Made by a program: the position numbers and the translations under genes
Origin: Pontibacter burrus
GTDB lineage: Bacteria; Bacteroidota; Bacteroidia; Cytophagales; Hymenobacteraceae
Length of the DNA: 64,000 nucleotides
Direction: 5' to 3'
Assembly (NCBI RefSeq): GCF_010686685.1
Contig: NZ_JAAGWD010000006.1
Span: 186,001 to 250,000, forward strand
Notes under the pieces: generated by a model
The model's input: only the letters and a program-made list of their open reading frames with translations
Told to the model about the DNA's origin: nothing
The model's database searches: none
Shown here: positions 33,541 through 42,213 of the stretch, piece after piece
Numbering within the stretch: position 1 is the first letter of the stretch
Layout: each line of letters begins with the position of its first letter

Positions 33541-34944
33541 TTATTTTCCTGGGCCTAAAAACTTGGTATCTGTTGTCGTAATCAGTTCGTCGCCATGATA
33601 CACCCCAATCTCAATCTCGGAATTCATACCATCCAGGTCTTTCTGAGCAATCTCGGTAAAGAACACGCCCTCTACAATGCCCTGTGCCGGAAGAGTAAGC
33701 TCCTTGCCCACTACTTTTATAGTTCCCTCTTTATCAACTAGCTTAAGGGTAAGTGGCATTTCGTGGTTTGTTTTATTAATGACCGAGATGTTATACAGGT
33801 TTTTGATATGCCCGTTCTCACTTTTCTGGTACAACTGGCCTGGTGTGCGAAGTATAGTTGCTTCAGCTTCGTCGCGTGTTAAGAGCAGTGCTGTCAGTGC
33901 CATAAGTACCAGGAACAAAACTGCGGTATAGCCCATCACGCGAGGTGTAAAAAAGGTCCATTTCTTACTGGTCTCGAGCGCCTCTTCCGATTCATAGCGA
34001 ATCAGGCCTTCCGGTTTACCGATCATGCGCATGATGTCGTTGCAGGCATCAATACAGGCGGTACAGTTAATGCATTCCAGCTGCTGTGCGCCGTTTCGGA
34101 TATCGATGCCGGTTGGGCAAACCTGCACACACTGGTTACAATCAATACAGTCTCCTTCGGTGCGCTCCTGATTCTTGCGAAGCTTGCCGCGTGGTTCCCC
34201 ACGCGTATAGTCGTAGGCTACCACTACCGTTTTCTTATCCTGCATTACACCTTGCAGTCGTCCGTATGGGCAAACTATAGTACATACCTGCTCCCGGAAC
34301 CAGGCAAATACCCAGAAAAAGACGCCTGTAAACACAAGCAATGCACCAAAGCCTGCTGTATGTTCCAGTGGTCCATCCGTGATCACCTTCTGCAACTCAT
34401 CAACCCCGATCACATAAGCCAGGAACAGGTTTGAGATAAGGAAAGAGATGAGGAGGAAAATGGTGATTTTAGAACCTTTCTTCAGGATCTTCTCGGTATT
34501 CCAGGGCATCTTATCCAGTGCGCGCTGTTTTGTGTAATCGCCTTCTATAGCATATTCTATGCGCCGGAAAACCATTTCCAGGAAGATGGTTTGCGGGCAA
34601 ATCCAACCACAGAAAACACGGCCGTAAACAACTGTAAAAAGAATAATAAAAATGACCAGCGCCAGAAAAGCCAGCACCAGAATAAAAAAATCCTGTGGCC
34701 AGAACAGCACACCAAAGATCACGAACTTGCGCTCAACTACATTCAGCATGAGTAGCGGCAAACCATTGATCTTAATAAACGGCCCCGCAAACAGAAGCGC
34801 TAAAAGCAGGTAGCTTACATATTTGCGGTAGTTATATAATTTGCCTTTCGGCTTTTTCGGGTATACCCAAACGCGTTTACCCTCGGCATCTACAGTCGAG
34901 ATGTGGTCCCGAAATTCATCGGTTGGTTTTGATTTTGTTGCCAT
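33541..34944 (-). CDS. ccoG: cytochrome c oxidase accessory protein CcoG (FixG/RdxA)
   Basis: 467 residues. About five membrane helices. A first cysteine motif GRVFCGWICPQTIFLEM lies near 108-124, then CTIVCPYGRLQG near 221, and two 4Fe-4S ligand sets follow: CIDCNQCVQVCPTG near 269-282 and CINCTACIDACND near 290-302. The C-terminal part is the FixG immunoglobulin-like periplasmic domain. CcoG reduces copper(II) for CuB insertion into cbb3 oxidase (known in Rhodobacter). A dyad pair and -7-like element lie 125-190 bp upstream, giving it its own promoter within the cluster. Confidence 0.95.
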   Translation of the reverse strand: MATKSKPTDEFRDHISTVDAEGKRVWVYPKKPKGKLYNYRKYVSYLLLALLFAGPFIKINGLPLLMLNVVERKFVIFGVLFWPQDFFILVLAFLALVIFIILFTVVYGRVFCGWICPQTIFLEMVFRRIEYAIEGDYTKQRALDKMPWNTEKILKKGSKITIFLLISFLISNLFLAYVIGVDELQKVITDGPLEHTAGFGALLVFTGVFFWVFAWFREQVCTIVCPYGRLQGVMQDKKTVVVAYDYTRGEPRGKLRKNQERTEGDCIDCNQCVQVCPTGIDIRNGAQQLECINCTACIDACNDIMRMIGKPEGLIRYESEEALETSKKWTFFTPRVMGYTAVLFLVLMALTALLLTRDEAEATILRTPGQLYQKSENGHIKNLYNISVINKTNHEMPLTLKLVDKEGTIKVVGKELTLPAQGIVEGVFFTEIAQKDLDGMNSEIEIGVYHGDELITTTDTKFLGPGK

Positions 34945-35068
34945 GGCAGTGGTAATTTGTGCGGATATTATTCCTGCCTGATTTAATTATGAATAACTGA
35001 ATTTTGAATGAGTGAATTTGTAATGCATGAATAGCAGAAACTTCACCGATCATTCAAATTATCTGTTG

Positions 35069-35133
35069 CAAAATTCCTCAATCAACAGCTTTAAAAAGAT
35101 GACCTGGGTCATGTATTCAGGTGATTGTCATCA
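35069..35133 (-). promoter_or_regulatory. FNR-like dyad pair and -7-like element of the ccoG promoter
   Basis: Boxes TGACCTGGGTCA (35100-35111) and TGATTGTCATCA (35122-35133), 22 bp apart. Plus-strand CAAAATTC (35069-35076, 7 of 8 to CAAAnnTA) sits exactly 24 bp below the proximal box. The proximal box is preceded by AAAAAGA, as at ccoNO. Predicted transcription start is near 35064, about 120 nt before the ccoG ATG. Confidence 0.7.
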
Positions 35134-35229
35134 ACTATAGGTAAGAGCCATTAAAACAGAAAGAGCCACCAGTACTATAGTTCAGTACCGGCAGCTCATT
35201 CAGGTTTATCATAACAGGTTGTGTTCTAC

Positions 35230-36432
35230 TTACATCTTTTCGCCTTGAGGCTCTTTTGCATCAGCAGGATTTGTACCCTGCAGGCTCAGGATGTAGCTTG
35301 ATACTTCCAGCATCTGGTCTTTGGTAAGCTTACCTTGCCAAGGCACCATCCCTTTTGAAGGTACACCATATTTAACCGTCTTGAAGATTGCATTCACATC
35401 GCCGCCATGCAGCCAGTACTCATCCGTCAGGTTAGGTCCTACTGTTCCTTGGCCTTCTGCTCCGTGGCAGGCCGCACAGTTTGTGAGGTAAACAGACTTT
35501 CCTGATTCCAATGCCGCAGCGTCTGTTAAGACTTCGTAGTTAGTTACAGCATTCGGATCATCTGCATTTTTGGCAGCAAGCAGCGCAGCTTCCTGCATCT
35601 CCAGTTCATATTCTTCTGTCTGTAATGCTCCAGTTCCGAACACGTGGTAGTGCAACATATAAGCAACCGCAAAAACTATAGTTACATAGAACAGCGCTTT
35701 CCACCATGGTGGCAGGTCGTTGTCATACTCCTGAATACCATCGAAATCATGATTAGAATGGATGTGGTCTTTTGCTTTACCTGTTACCACAGTAGCATCG
35801 CCACGCAGCAGAAACAGCACACGCCCCGCAAAAGACGTTCTGAAATCTTCATCATAGATCGAGTCGCCCAGCATCGGGATGAACAGGCGGAACATCAGCA
35901 CCAGTACCAGGAGAGTAAGCAATATAATTACTGCTGCCAGACCAAAAGTAAATAGCAAGGCTGGTGGCAGATCCAGGAACGCTACTTCAGCGGGTGCAGC
36001 AGCTTCAGCCACAGCAGCCTGGTCGGTAGCAGGTACTTCAACTGCTGCTACAGATGCCTTGGTGCTTTCGTCTTTAATAAAGGCGATTACATTTTTTATA
36101 TCGTCTTCAGATAGCAAAGTTTTAAAAGCCGGCATTGGCATTTTATTAAACTTCTCGAACACTTCTATCGCATCTTTATCGCCGGATTGAACAAGCTCCT
36201 GTGAGTTTTGAATAAACTTCATCAGCCACTCGTCTCCGCGGCGTTCGTGCACATTTTTCAGGGCAGGACCAACTACATCAGCATCTATGCTATGGCAAAC
36301 AGCACAGTTTGCATCAAATATTACTTTACCGGCAACAGCATCCTGTGCCTGCACAGTCGGTGTTCCCATCAGCAGCAGACCAGCCGCCAGCGCCAGACTG
36401 CTTTTACCGAATATTTTTTTCAGAGAGATCAT
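35230..36432 (-). CDS. ccoP: cbb3-type cytochrome c oxidase subunit III (CcoP) with an extra N-terminal cytochrome c domain
   Basis: 400 residues. Signal-like N-terminus (SSLALAAGLLLMGTPTVQAQ), then a cytochrome c domain with CAVCH near 43-47 and methionines near 98-105. An Ala-rich linker leads to a membrane helix near 155-180, the CcoP_N part with FDGIQEYDNDLPPWWKALF near 235, a second helix (VTIVFAVAYMLHYHVFG), and a C-terminal cytochrome c with CAACHG near 325. Textbook CcoP has two c-type domains after the helix; here one is N-terminal. It receives electrons and passes them to CcoO. The start overlaps the ccoQ-like stop by 4 bp. Confidence 0.93.
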   Translation of the reverse strand: MISLKKIFGKSSLALAAGLLLMGTPTVQAQDAVAGKVIFDANCAVCHSIDADVVGPALKNVHERRGDEWLMKFIQNSQELVQSGDKDAIEVFEKFNKMPMPAFKTLLSEDDIKNVIAFIKDESTKASVAAVEVPATDQAAVAEAAAPAEVAFLDLPPALLFTFGLAAVIILLTLLVLVLMFRLFIPMLGDSIYDEDFRTSFAGRVLFLLRGDATVVTGKAKDHIHSNHDFDGIQEYDNDLPPWWKALFYVTIVFAVAYMLHYHVFGTGALQTEEYELEMQEAALLAAKNADDPNAVTNYEVLTDAAALESGKSVYLTNCAACHGAEGQGTVGPNLTDEYWLHGGDVNAIFKTVKYGVPSKGMVPWQGKLTKDQMLEVSSYILSLQGTNPADAKEPQGEKM

Positions 36433-36623
36433 TGTATTGCTCTTTCAAAGGTGGTGTCTTCTGTTTCCTCTTCGCATGCGAAGCTGCTCATTGCGGATAC
36501 ATACTTTTTGTCCATCAGGACCACATACACGATCAGGCCCAGGAAAAACAGGAAGAAGATACCAAACGAGATCAGCGGATATATTTCGATGCCATCTATG
36601 GCTTGCAAAACGTTCTTATACAT
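36429..36623 (-). CDS. ccoQ: CcoQ-like small membrane subunit of cbb3 oxidase
   Basis: 64 residues from the ATG at 36623 (MYKNVLQAIDGIEIYPLISF). The longer frame reading back to 36695 has no family-like sequence and covers a repeat-like intergenic stretch. One membrane helix (FGIFFLFFLGLIVYVVLM), then a short acidic cytoplasmic tail. Size, topology and place between ccoNO and ccoP identify it as the CcoQ/FixQ component, which stabilises the oxidase. Sequence conservation in this family is low, so the call leans on position. Confidence 0.8.
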   Translation of the reverse strand: MYKNVLQAIDGIEIYPLISFGIFFLFFLGLIVYVVLMDKKYVSAMSSFACEEETEDTTFERAIQ

Positions 36624-36711
36624 TGTCTTAGAATTTTTTTGACTTTGGGACAAAGGACAAAAGACCTGAGTATTATCTCCTTCGTCTTTTGTCACTCTGT
36701 CTTATGTCAGG

Positions 36712-38901
36712 TTATTCCTGTGTTTCTTTCACTTTAATATCAGTACCCAGGCGCTGCAGGTAGGCAATCAGAGCCACAATCTCAGCTTCTGGTTTAACCT
36801 CAATGCCTTCCTTAGCCAGCTGGCCGGTAATTTCATTGGCCTGCTTCATCAGCTCTTCGTTGGCATTGGCGATGTACTCATCTTCGTAAGGAACACCCAG
36901 TTTTTTCAGGGTTTCCAGTTTCGCCTGCGTTGTTCTCAGGTCAATTTCCTGCTCAAACAACCATGGATAAGCCGGCATAATAGAGCCTGGTGACATTGAC
37001 GTTGGATCAAGCATGTGGTGATAGTGCCAGCTGTGCGGGTACTTACCTCCCACTCTGTGCAGATCCGGACCGGTACGCTTAGAACCCCACAGGAAGTTGT
37101 GGTCATACACAAACTCACCTGCTTTTGAGTACTCGCCGTAGCGCTCTGTCTCAGACCTGAATGGCCGAACCATCTGCGTGTGACAGTTAACGCAACCTTC
37201 TTTTATGTACAGGTCACGGCCCTGCAGCTCCAGCGATGTATAAGGCTTCACACTTTCTATAGTTGGCACGTTAGATTTGATCACGAAAGCAGGGATGAAC
37301 TCTACCAGACCACCTATCAGAATCGCTACTGTAGCCCAGATAGCCATTTGAGTAGGGCGTTTCTCGATCCATGAGTGCCAGTGACCGGCGTTCATGCTCT
37401 GTGTTGGTACAATCACTGGTGCTTCGGTGCGCTCGTTAGCAACCAGGCTGCCAGCTTTCGCTGTCTTATACAGGTTGTAAACCATCAGGAACACGCCACC
37501 AAGGTAAAGTATACCACCGATACCACGCAGGTAGTACATTGGCACAATCTGTAGCACTGTCTCCAGGAAGTTAGAATACTGTAGTGTACCTTCTGCAGTG
37601 AACTGTTTCCACATCAGGCCTTGTGTAAAGCCAGCCCAGTACATTGGGATAGCATAGAAAAGGATGCCCAGTGTACCTAACCAGAAGTGCGTATTAGCAA
37701 GCTTTTTAGAGTATAGTTCTGTTTTATAGATACGTGGGAACAACCAGTAAAGCATCGCAAAAGTCAGGAAGCCGTTCCAGCCTAAGGCACCTACGTGCAC
37801 GTGTGCTACGATCCAGTCAGTAAAGTGGGCAATAGCGTTTACGTTTTTAAGCGACAGCATCGGGCCTTCGAACGTAGCCATACCATAAGCTGTAATAGCT
37901 ACCACCATGAACTTCAATACCGGCTCAACGCGAACCTTATCCCAGGCACCACGCAGTGTTAAAAGACCGTTGATCATACCACCCCAGCTTGGAGCGATCA
38001 GCATTACCGAGAATACCACACCCAGCGACTGAGCCCAGTCAGGTAAGGAAGTGTAAAGCAAGTGGTGCGGACCAGCCCAGATGTAAATAAAGATCAGGGA
38101 CCAGAAGTGAATGATAGATAAGCGGTAAGAATAAACCGGACGGTTAGCAGCCTTTGGCAGGAAGTAATACATCAGGCCCAGGAACGGTGTTGTTAAGAAG
38201 AACGCAACCGCGTTGTGGCCATACCACCACTGCACCAGCGCATCCTGCACACCTGCATAACCAGAGTAGCTCTTGAAGAAGTTAACCGGCAATGCATAAG
38301 AGTTTACGATGTGCAGTACTGCTACTGTAAGGAAAGTAGCGATGTAGAACCAGATAGCTACATACATGTGCTTCTCGCGACGACGTGCTATAGTTCCGAA
38401 CATATTCCATCCGAACACAACCCATATCAGCGTGATAGCTATATCGATAGGCCACTCCAGTTCAGCATATTCTTTAGATGAAGTCATCCCCAGCGGAAGC
38501 GTGATAACTGCTGCTACGATTATCAGCTGCCAGCCCCAGAAGTGTATCTTGCTGAGCTTGTCAGAGAACATGCGCGACTTACAAAGACGCTGAAGCGAAT
38601 AGTAAACACCCATAAAAATGGCGTTGCCCACAAACGCGAAAATCACGGCATTGGTGTGTAATGGTCTTACCCGACCAAATGTTGTGTACTGGTTGCCCAT
38701 GTTTACGTCAGGGTTAGCCAACTGAAAAGCGATAATTACGCCTATCAGCATACCGGCTACGCCCCAGAAAACAGTGGCTATACCAAAATCCCGAACGATC
38801 TTATTGTCATAAAAGAACGTGTCGGTCACGCCCCGGTCCGTACCTTTCGGCACAATCCTATCGGGCGCATTTTCTAAGACTTCAGCTACATTAGTTGACA
38901 T
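36712..38901 (-). CDS. ccoNO: fused cbb3 oxidase subunits I and II (CcoN-CcoO)
   Basis: 729 residues. Residues 1 to about 500 are the CcoN catalytic subunit: twelve or more membrane helices with many conserved His, such as LHTNAVIFAFVGNAIF near 81, WWYGHNAVAFFLTTP near 226, YIWAGPHHLLYTSLP near 275, and IVAHVHVGALGWNGF near 367. After a further helix the CcoO part begins near 560. It has the haem c motif CVNCHTQMVRPF near 588 and PGSIMPAYPWL with the Met ligand. It reduces O2 to water in the inner membrane. A Shine-Dalgarno-like GGAGGA lies about 9 nt before the ATG. Fused CcoNO is common in Bacteroidota. Confidence 0.96.
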   Translation of the reverse strand: MSTNVAEVLENAPDRIVPKGTDRGVTDTFFYDNKIVRDFGIATVFWGVAGMLIGVIIAFQLANPDVNMGNQYTTFGRVRPLHTNAVIFAFVGNAIFMGVYYSLQRLCKSRMFSDKLSKIHFWGWQLIIVAAVITLPLGMTSSKEYAELEWPIDIAITLIWVVFGWNMFGTIARRREKHMYVAIWFYIATFLTVAVLHIVNSYALPVNFFKSYSGYAGVQDALVQWWYGHNAVAFFLTTPFLGLMYYFLPKAANRPVYSYRLSIIHFWSLIFIYIWAGPHHLLYTSLPDWAQSLGVVFSVMLIAPSWGGMINGLLTLRGAWDKVRVEPVLKFMVVAITAYGMATFEGPMLSLKNVNAIAHFTDWIVAHVHVGALGWNGFLTFAMLYWLFPRIYKTELYSKKLANTHFWLGTLGILFYAIPMYWAGFTQGLMWKQFTAEGTLQYSNFLETVLQIVPMYYLRGIGGILYLGGVFLMVYNLYKTAKAGSLVANERTEAPVIVPTQSMNAGHWHSWIEKRPTQMAIWATVAILIGGLVEFIPAFVIKSNVPTIESVKPYTSLELQGRDLYIKEGCVNCHTQMVRPFRSETERYGEYSKAGEFVYDHNFLWGSKRTGPDLHRVGGKYPHSWHYHHMLDPTSMSPGSIMPAYPWLFEQEIDLRTTQAKLETLKKLGVPYEDEYIANANEELMKQANEITGQLAKEGIEVKPEAEIVALIAYLQRLGTDIKVKETQE

Positions 38902-38970
38902 GTGCGGTGTCCTCCGATGGTTTAAGTGTTGTATGTGTTTGATTTGTTTTTAGTCCTTGAACTATGGGTA

Positions 38971-39035
38971 CAAATTTCCGCAGGCGCAGGCCAGAAAAAG
39001 ATGACCTAAGTCAGTTCCGGAAATGATAGATATCA
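38971..39035 (-). promoter_or_regulatory. FNR-like dyad pair and -7-like element of the ccoNO promoter
   Basis: Boxes TGACCTAAGTCA (39002-39013) and TGATAGATATCA (39024-39035), 22 bp apart. Plus-strand CAAATTTC (38971-38978, 7 of 8 to CAAAnnTA) sits 24 bp below the proximal box. AAAAAGA precedes the proximal box, as at ccoG. Predicted transcript start is near 38966, about 65 nt before the ATG. Confidence 0.72.
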
Positions 39036-39158
39036 GCCAGGCGAGTTAGAGAAGGATGCGTTTAGGTGTTTAGGAGTGAACAAAACTATAGTTCAGAACC
39101 CTGCTTAACAGCTCTTATCCTTCTCATAATCAGCATCATTAAAATGTCACACTGACGC

Positions 39159-39344
39159 TTATGTGGCTATTTCCTCTTTCGGGCTTTTATTATCTTTTGC
39201 AGGTACCTCGTTATCGAAGAGCATTCTTACCGCAGGCGTATAGTCGTCGTCGTACTGGCCGGAGCGCACAGCCCACAGGAAAGCTCCCAGGAAAGCTGCT
39301 GCTACCGTTACACTCACTGCGATCATTAAAAAGATGATATACAT
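39159..39344 (-). CDS. ccoS: cbb3-type oxidase assembly protein CcoS
   Basis: 61 residues: one membrane helix (MYIIFLMIAVSVTVAAAFLG) followed by FLWAVRSGQYDDDYTPAVRM. The W-x-x-[RK]-S-G-Q-[YF]-D-D motif is the CcoS signature. Needed for haem b/CuB insertion into cbb3 oxidase in Rhodobacter. It lies downstream of the copper ATPase ccoI, separated by 135 bp containing short repeat-like sequence, and is likely transcribed with it. Confidence 0.95.
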   Translation of the reverse strand: MYIIFLMIAVSVTVAAAFLGAFLWAVRSGQYDDDYTPAVRMLFDNEVPAKDNKSPKEEIAT

Positions 39345-39479
39345 ATCAGTTAGAAAGTTTAGAAGTTAGAGAGTGACTTTAATGAATAGCAGGTAATGAT
39401 TAATGACTAACCTGTTTCATTTAGCCTTATTCGTCCACTATACATCATTCACTACTCATTCATCATTCATTATTAGACA

Positions 39480-41888
39480 TTACAATCCGGCTTTTCTGGC
39501 GGCGTACTTCACGGATAGTGTGGCGAATGTCATCACGCTAAGCGTACTGATCGGCATCAGGATAGCAGACACGATTGGTGTGAACAGCCCCATTACAGCC
39601 ATCGTTAAGCCAATCACGTTGTAAACCAGCGACACAGCAAAGGTCATCAGGATCAGCGTCATCGTTGTTTTGGAGAAGTTGAGAAAGTTGCTCAGCCTGT
39701 CGAAAGCGCTTGCATCCAGTATGGCGTCGCAGGATGGTGAGAAGTTGGTTACGCTGTTGCTCAGGGCAATACCTGCATCACTTTGCTTCAGGGCACCTGC
39801 ATCGTTCAGGCCATCGCCTACCATCAGCACCTGGCGGTTTTCCCGGGCTTTCAGCTGTTGTATGTATTCCAGCTTCTGCACCGGCGATTGATTGAAGTTG
39901 AGCTCCGCTTCTTTGCCGAGCAGCTCTCTCAGGCGTGCTTCCTCATGGTCGTTGTCGCCAGACAAAACGGCTATTTTCTTATCTCCCAGCCCCTGTAACA
40001 CTTGCTGTAGCCCATCGCGGTAAACGTTGTAGAAAGTATAGTAACCCAACACCACACCATCAATTGAGACATACACGGTAGTTTTGAGTGTATCCTTTTG
40101 CTTTTCGGCAGGAACACCCAGGTATGATGCAGATCCAACCCGAACCAACATGCCATTTACTTCGCCTACCAGCCCTTTTCCGGTAAACTCCTGAAAATCG
40201 GTAACTGGTAAGGCGCTACCACTTAAGCCCAGGCTGATGCGCTGGCTGAGCGGGTGTGTAGAGTGGCGCAACACAGACAATACAGCTTGTTTCTGGGCTG
40301 AGGTAAGTTCTTTACCAGTATAGGTAAGCTCTGCCTCACTTGGCTCGGTGAGTGTACCTGTTTTGTCAAAAACAACCGTATCTATTTTGGCAAGGCGCTC
40401 TACAACGCCTGTATTTTTGAGGTAGAACTTATTGCGTCCAAATACCCGCATGGTATGCCCATGCACAAATGGTGTAGCCAGCGACAGCGCACATGGGCAA
40501 GCGATGATCAGAACAGAAGTAAAGGCTCTCATGGCCATATCCATGTCGCGCGGCACCCAGTAAATAAGGGCTCCGGCTGCCACCATCATGGTAACTATAA
40601 TAAACCATTTACCGGCAATGTTTGAGTAAGTATGCAGGTACTGCTCCTCATTTTTGTTGAACACCGTATCGTTCCATAGTTGGGTCAGGTAACCTTGCGA
40701 TACTTCCTTCACCACTTCCAGCTCGATGCTCTCGCCTACCTGCCGGCCACCAGCATAGATCACCTCACCTACTACTTTTTCAACCGGCTCCGATTCACCT
40801 GAAACGAAACTATAGTCTATCAAAGCGCGGCCGTGCATCAGCATCGCATCAGCTGGGATAAGTTCCTGATTACGAATACGGATACGATCACCTACTTTAA
40901 GGTTTCGTACAGCTGTTGACGACTCTTCGCCATCTTCTTTCAGCACCGTTATAGAAACCGGAAAATAAGAGGTATAGTCGCGGTCAAAAGACAAACTATC
41001 GAAGGTGCGCTGCTGAAAATACTTGCCAATTAGCATGAAAAATACCAGCCCCGTAAACGAGTCGAGATAGCCAGGTCCGCGACCTGTTAAAATATCAAAG
41101 ATGGAAACAAAGAAGAGCGCCAGTAACCCCGTAGAGATAGGCAGGTCGATGTTGACCATGCGCTGCTTGATGCCCTCCCAGGCAGATGTGAAAAAGCCAC
41201 GGGCACTATAAAAGAATACAGGTATAGACAACAGAATGCTCAGGTAACCAAAGAAAGAGCCGAACGTGCGCTGCAAGCCCTGTGTAAAGTCCACGTAATC
41301 CGGGAAGGCCAGCAACATGACGTTACCAAATGCAAAGCCCGCAATACCCAGTTTATAGATGATGGTACGGCTAGGTTTGCTGGTCTTCTTGCCATCGGTG
41401 TTAGCCAAAGTAATTTCCGGCTCATAGCCAATGCGTGCCAGCAGCGTTACCACGTCGCGCAAGGTAGTTTTCTGAGGGAAATAAGTTAATGATACTTCCT
41501 TTCGCAGGAAATTAACTGTAGACTCAGAAATTCCAGGATTAATTTTGAATAGGTTCTCAAGCAGCCAGATACATGAGCTACAGTGCATTTGCGGTATGTA
41601 GAACGTGATCTTGGCGATGTTATCGCTCTTGAAGCTGATCAGCTGTGCTTCTACGCCGGCGTCGTCCAGATAAGCGAATCGGGCTTCGGCCACAGGCTTC
41701 TTGCCTGTAATTCCCGGGTTCTCTTCCAGGTTATAGTAATTGCAAAGATTATTCTCTTCTAAGAGCTCATAAACCGTTTTGCAGCCATCGCAGCAGAACG
41801 ACTTATCATGTGCTACAATCGGTTCGTCCTCGCAGGAGTCACCGCAATGGTAGCAGGTCTGAACATTGGTTTGGAGTGCGGCTTCCAT
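39480..41888 (-). CDS. ccoI: copper-translocating P-type ATPase of cbb3 assembly (CcoI/FixI)
   Basis: 802 residues from the ATG at 41888. A reading from an upstream TTG (41918) would overlap the promoter element. N-terminal metal-binding cysteine knuckle (CYHCGDSC and FCCDGC), HMA-like PQMHCSSCIWLLENLF near 98-113, eight membrane helices, and SFVSGESEPVEK (A domain). The copper channel motif CPCALSLATP lies near 462, the phosphorylation site DKTGTLTEP near 506, an HP motif in HSTHPLS, and GDGLNDAGAL near 685. CcoI exports copper for the CuB site of cbb3. It has its own dyad-pair promoter 28-92 bp upstream. Confidence 0.95.
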   Translation of the reverse strand: MEAALQTNVQTCYHCGDSCEDEPIVAHDKSFCCDGCKTVYELLEENNLCNYYNLEENPGITGKKPVAEARFAYLDDAGVEAQLISFKSDNIAKITFYIPQMHCSSCIWLLENLFKINPGISESTVNFLRKEVSLTYFPQKTTLRDVVTLLARIGYEPEITLANTDGKKTSKPSRTIIYKLGIAGFAFGNVMLLAFPDYVDFTQGLQRTFGSFFGYLSILLSIPVFFYSARGFFTSAWEGIKQRMVNIDLPISTGLLALFFVSIFDILTGRGPGYLDSFTGLVFFMLIGKYFQQRTFDSLSFDRDYTSYFPVSITVLKEDGEESSTAVRNLKVGDRIRIRNQELIPADAMLMHGRALIDYSFVSGESEPVEKVVGEVIYAGGRQVGESIELEVVKEVSQGYLTQLWNDTVFNKNEEQYLHTYSNIAGKWFIIVTMMVAAGALIYWVPRDMDMAMRAFTSVLIIACPCALSLATPFVHGHTMRVFGRNKFYLKNTGVVERLAKIDTVVFDKTGTLTEPSEAELTYTGKELTSAQKQAVLSVLRHSTHPLSQRISLGLSGSALPVTDFQEFTGKGLVGEVNGMLVRVGSASYLGVPAEKQKDTLKTTVYVSIDGVVLGYYTFYNVYRDGLQQVLQGLGDKKIAVLSGDNDHEEARLRELLGKEAELNFNQSPVQKLEYIQQLKARENRQVLMVGDGLNDAGALKQSDAGIALSNSVTNFSPSCDAILDASAFDRLSNFLNFSKTTMTLILMTFAVSLVYNVIGLTMAVMGLFTPIVSAILMPISTLSVMTFATLSVKYAARKAGL

Positions 41889-41915
41889 CTCAATTTTCCT
41901 TTTTATGGTTTGATG

Positions 41916-41980
41916 CAAAGGTAGATGGGCCGCAAGCCCTAAAGGATGATAACAGTCATTTTTGAAGCTGATAGATGTCA
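41916..41980 (-). promoter_or_regulatory. FNR-like dyad pair and -7 element of the ccoI promoter
   Basis: Boxes TGATAACAGTCA (41947-41958) and TGATAGATGTCA (41969-41980), 22 bp apart. Plus-strand CAAAGGTA (41916-41923) is a full match to the reversed TAnnTTTG and sits 24 bp below the proximal box. If transcription starts about 5 nt after the element, the proximal box is centred near -41.5, the class II activator position, and the distal one near -63.5. Confidence 0.75.
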
Positions 41981-42153
41981 GTGCCTATAGTTTATAAATG
42001 GCAGACATTTGTAATGTAGATCAGCAGAAAAAGAGCTGGCGCAACTATAGTTCGGCAACTATAAATGCAGCTATAGTTATAGTTTAAAAGTGAAAGGTGT
42101 TTAGTTTATAAGTTTAGTATTAGGTGTTTAGTGGTATGTTGTACATACTACAA

Positions 42154-42187
42154 CAAAAAAAGGCAGGCTCTCTTGGGCCTGCCTTTT
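42154..42187 (-). terminator. intrinsic terminator after the FNR-type regulator gene
   Basis: 11-bp stem AAAAGGCAGGC (42158-42168) with GCCTGCCTTTT (42177-42187) and an 8-nt loop. On the minus strand it is followed by a T run (plus-strand A run 42154-42161). The rest of the 325-bp gap to ccoI holds the ccoI promoter, several CTATAG motifs and a short GTGTTTAG-type repeat, with no gene. Confidence 0.85.
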
Positions 42188-42213
42188 GTTTTAAACTATA
42201 GTTCAGCTGTACT

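Noticed and set aside
36624-36695. N-terminal extension of the CcoQ-like frame
   Set aside because: Repeat-like GACAAAGGACAAAAGAC DNA and no family resemblance; the ATG at 36623 precedes the membrane helix normally.
36208-36737. Overlapping 114-144-residue plus-strand frames over ccoP/ccoQ
   Set aside because: Antisense shadows of clearly coding minus-strand cytochrome oxidase genes; Cys/Ser-rich nonsense translations.
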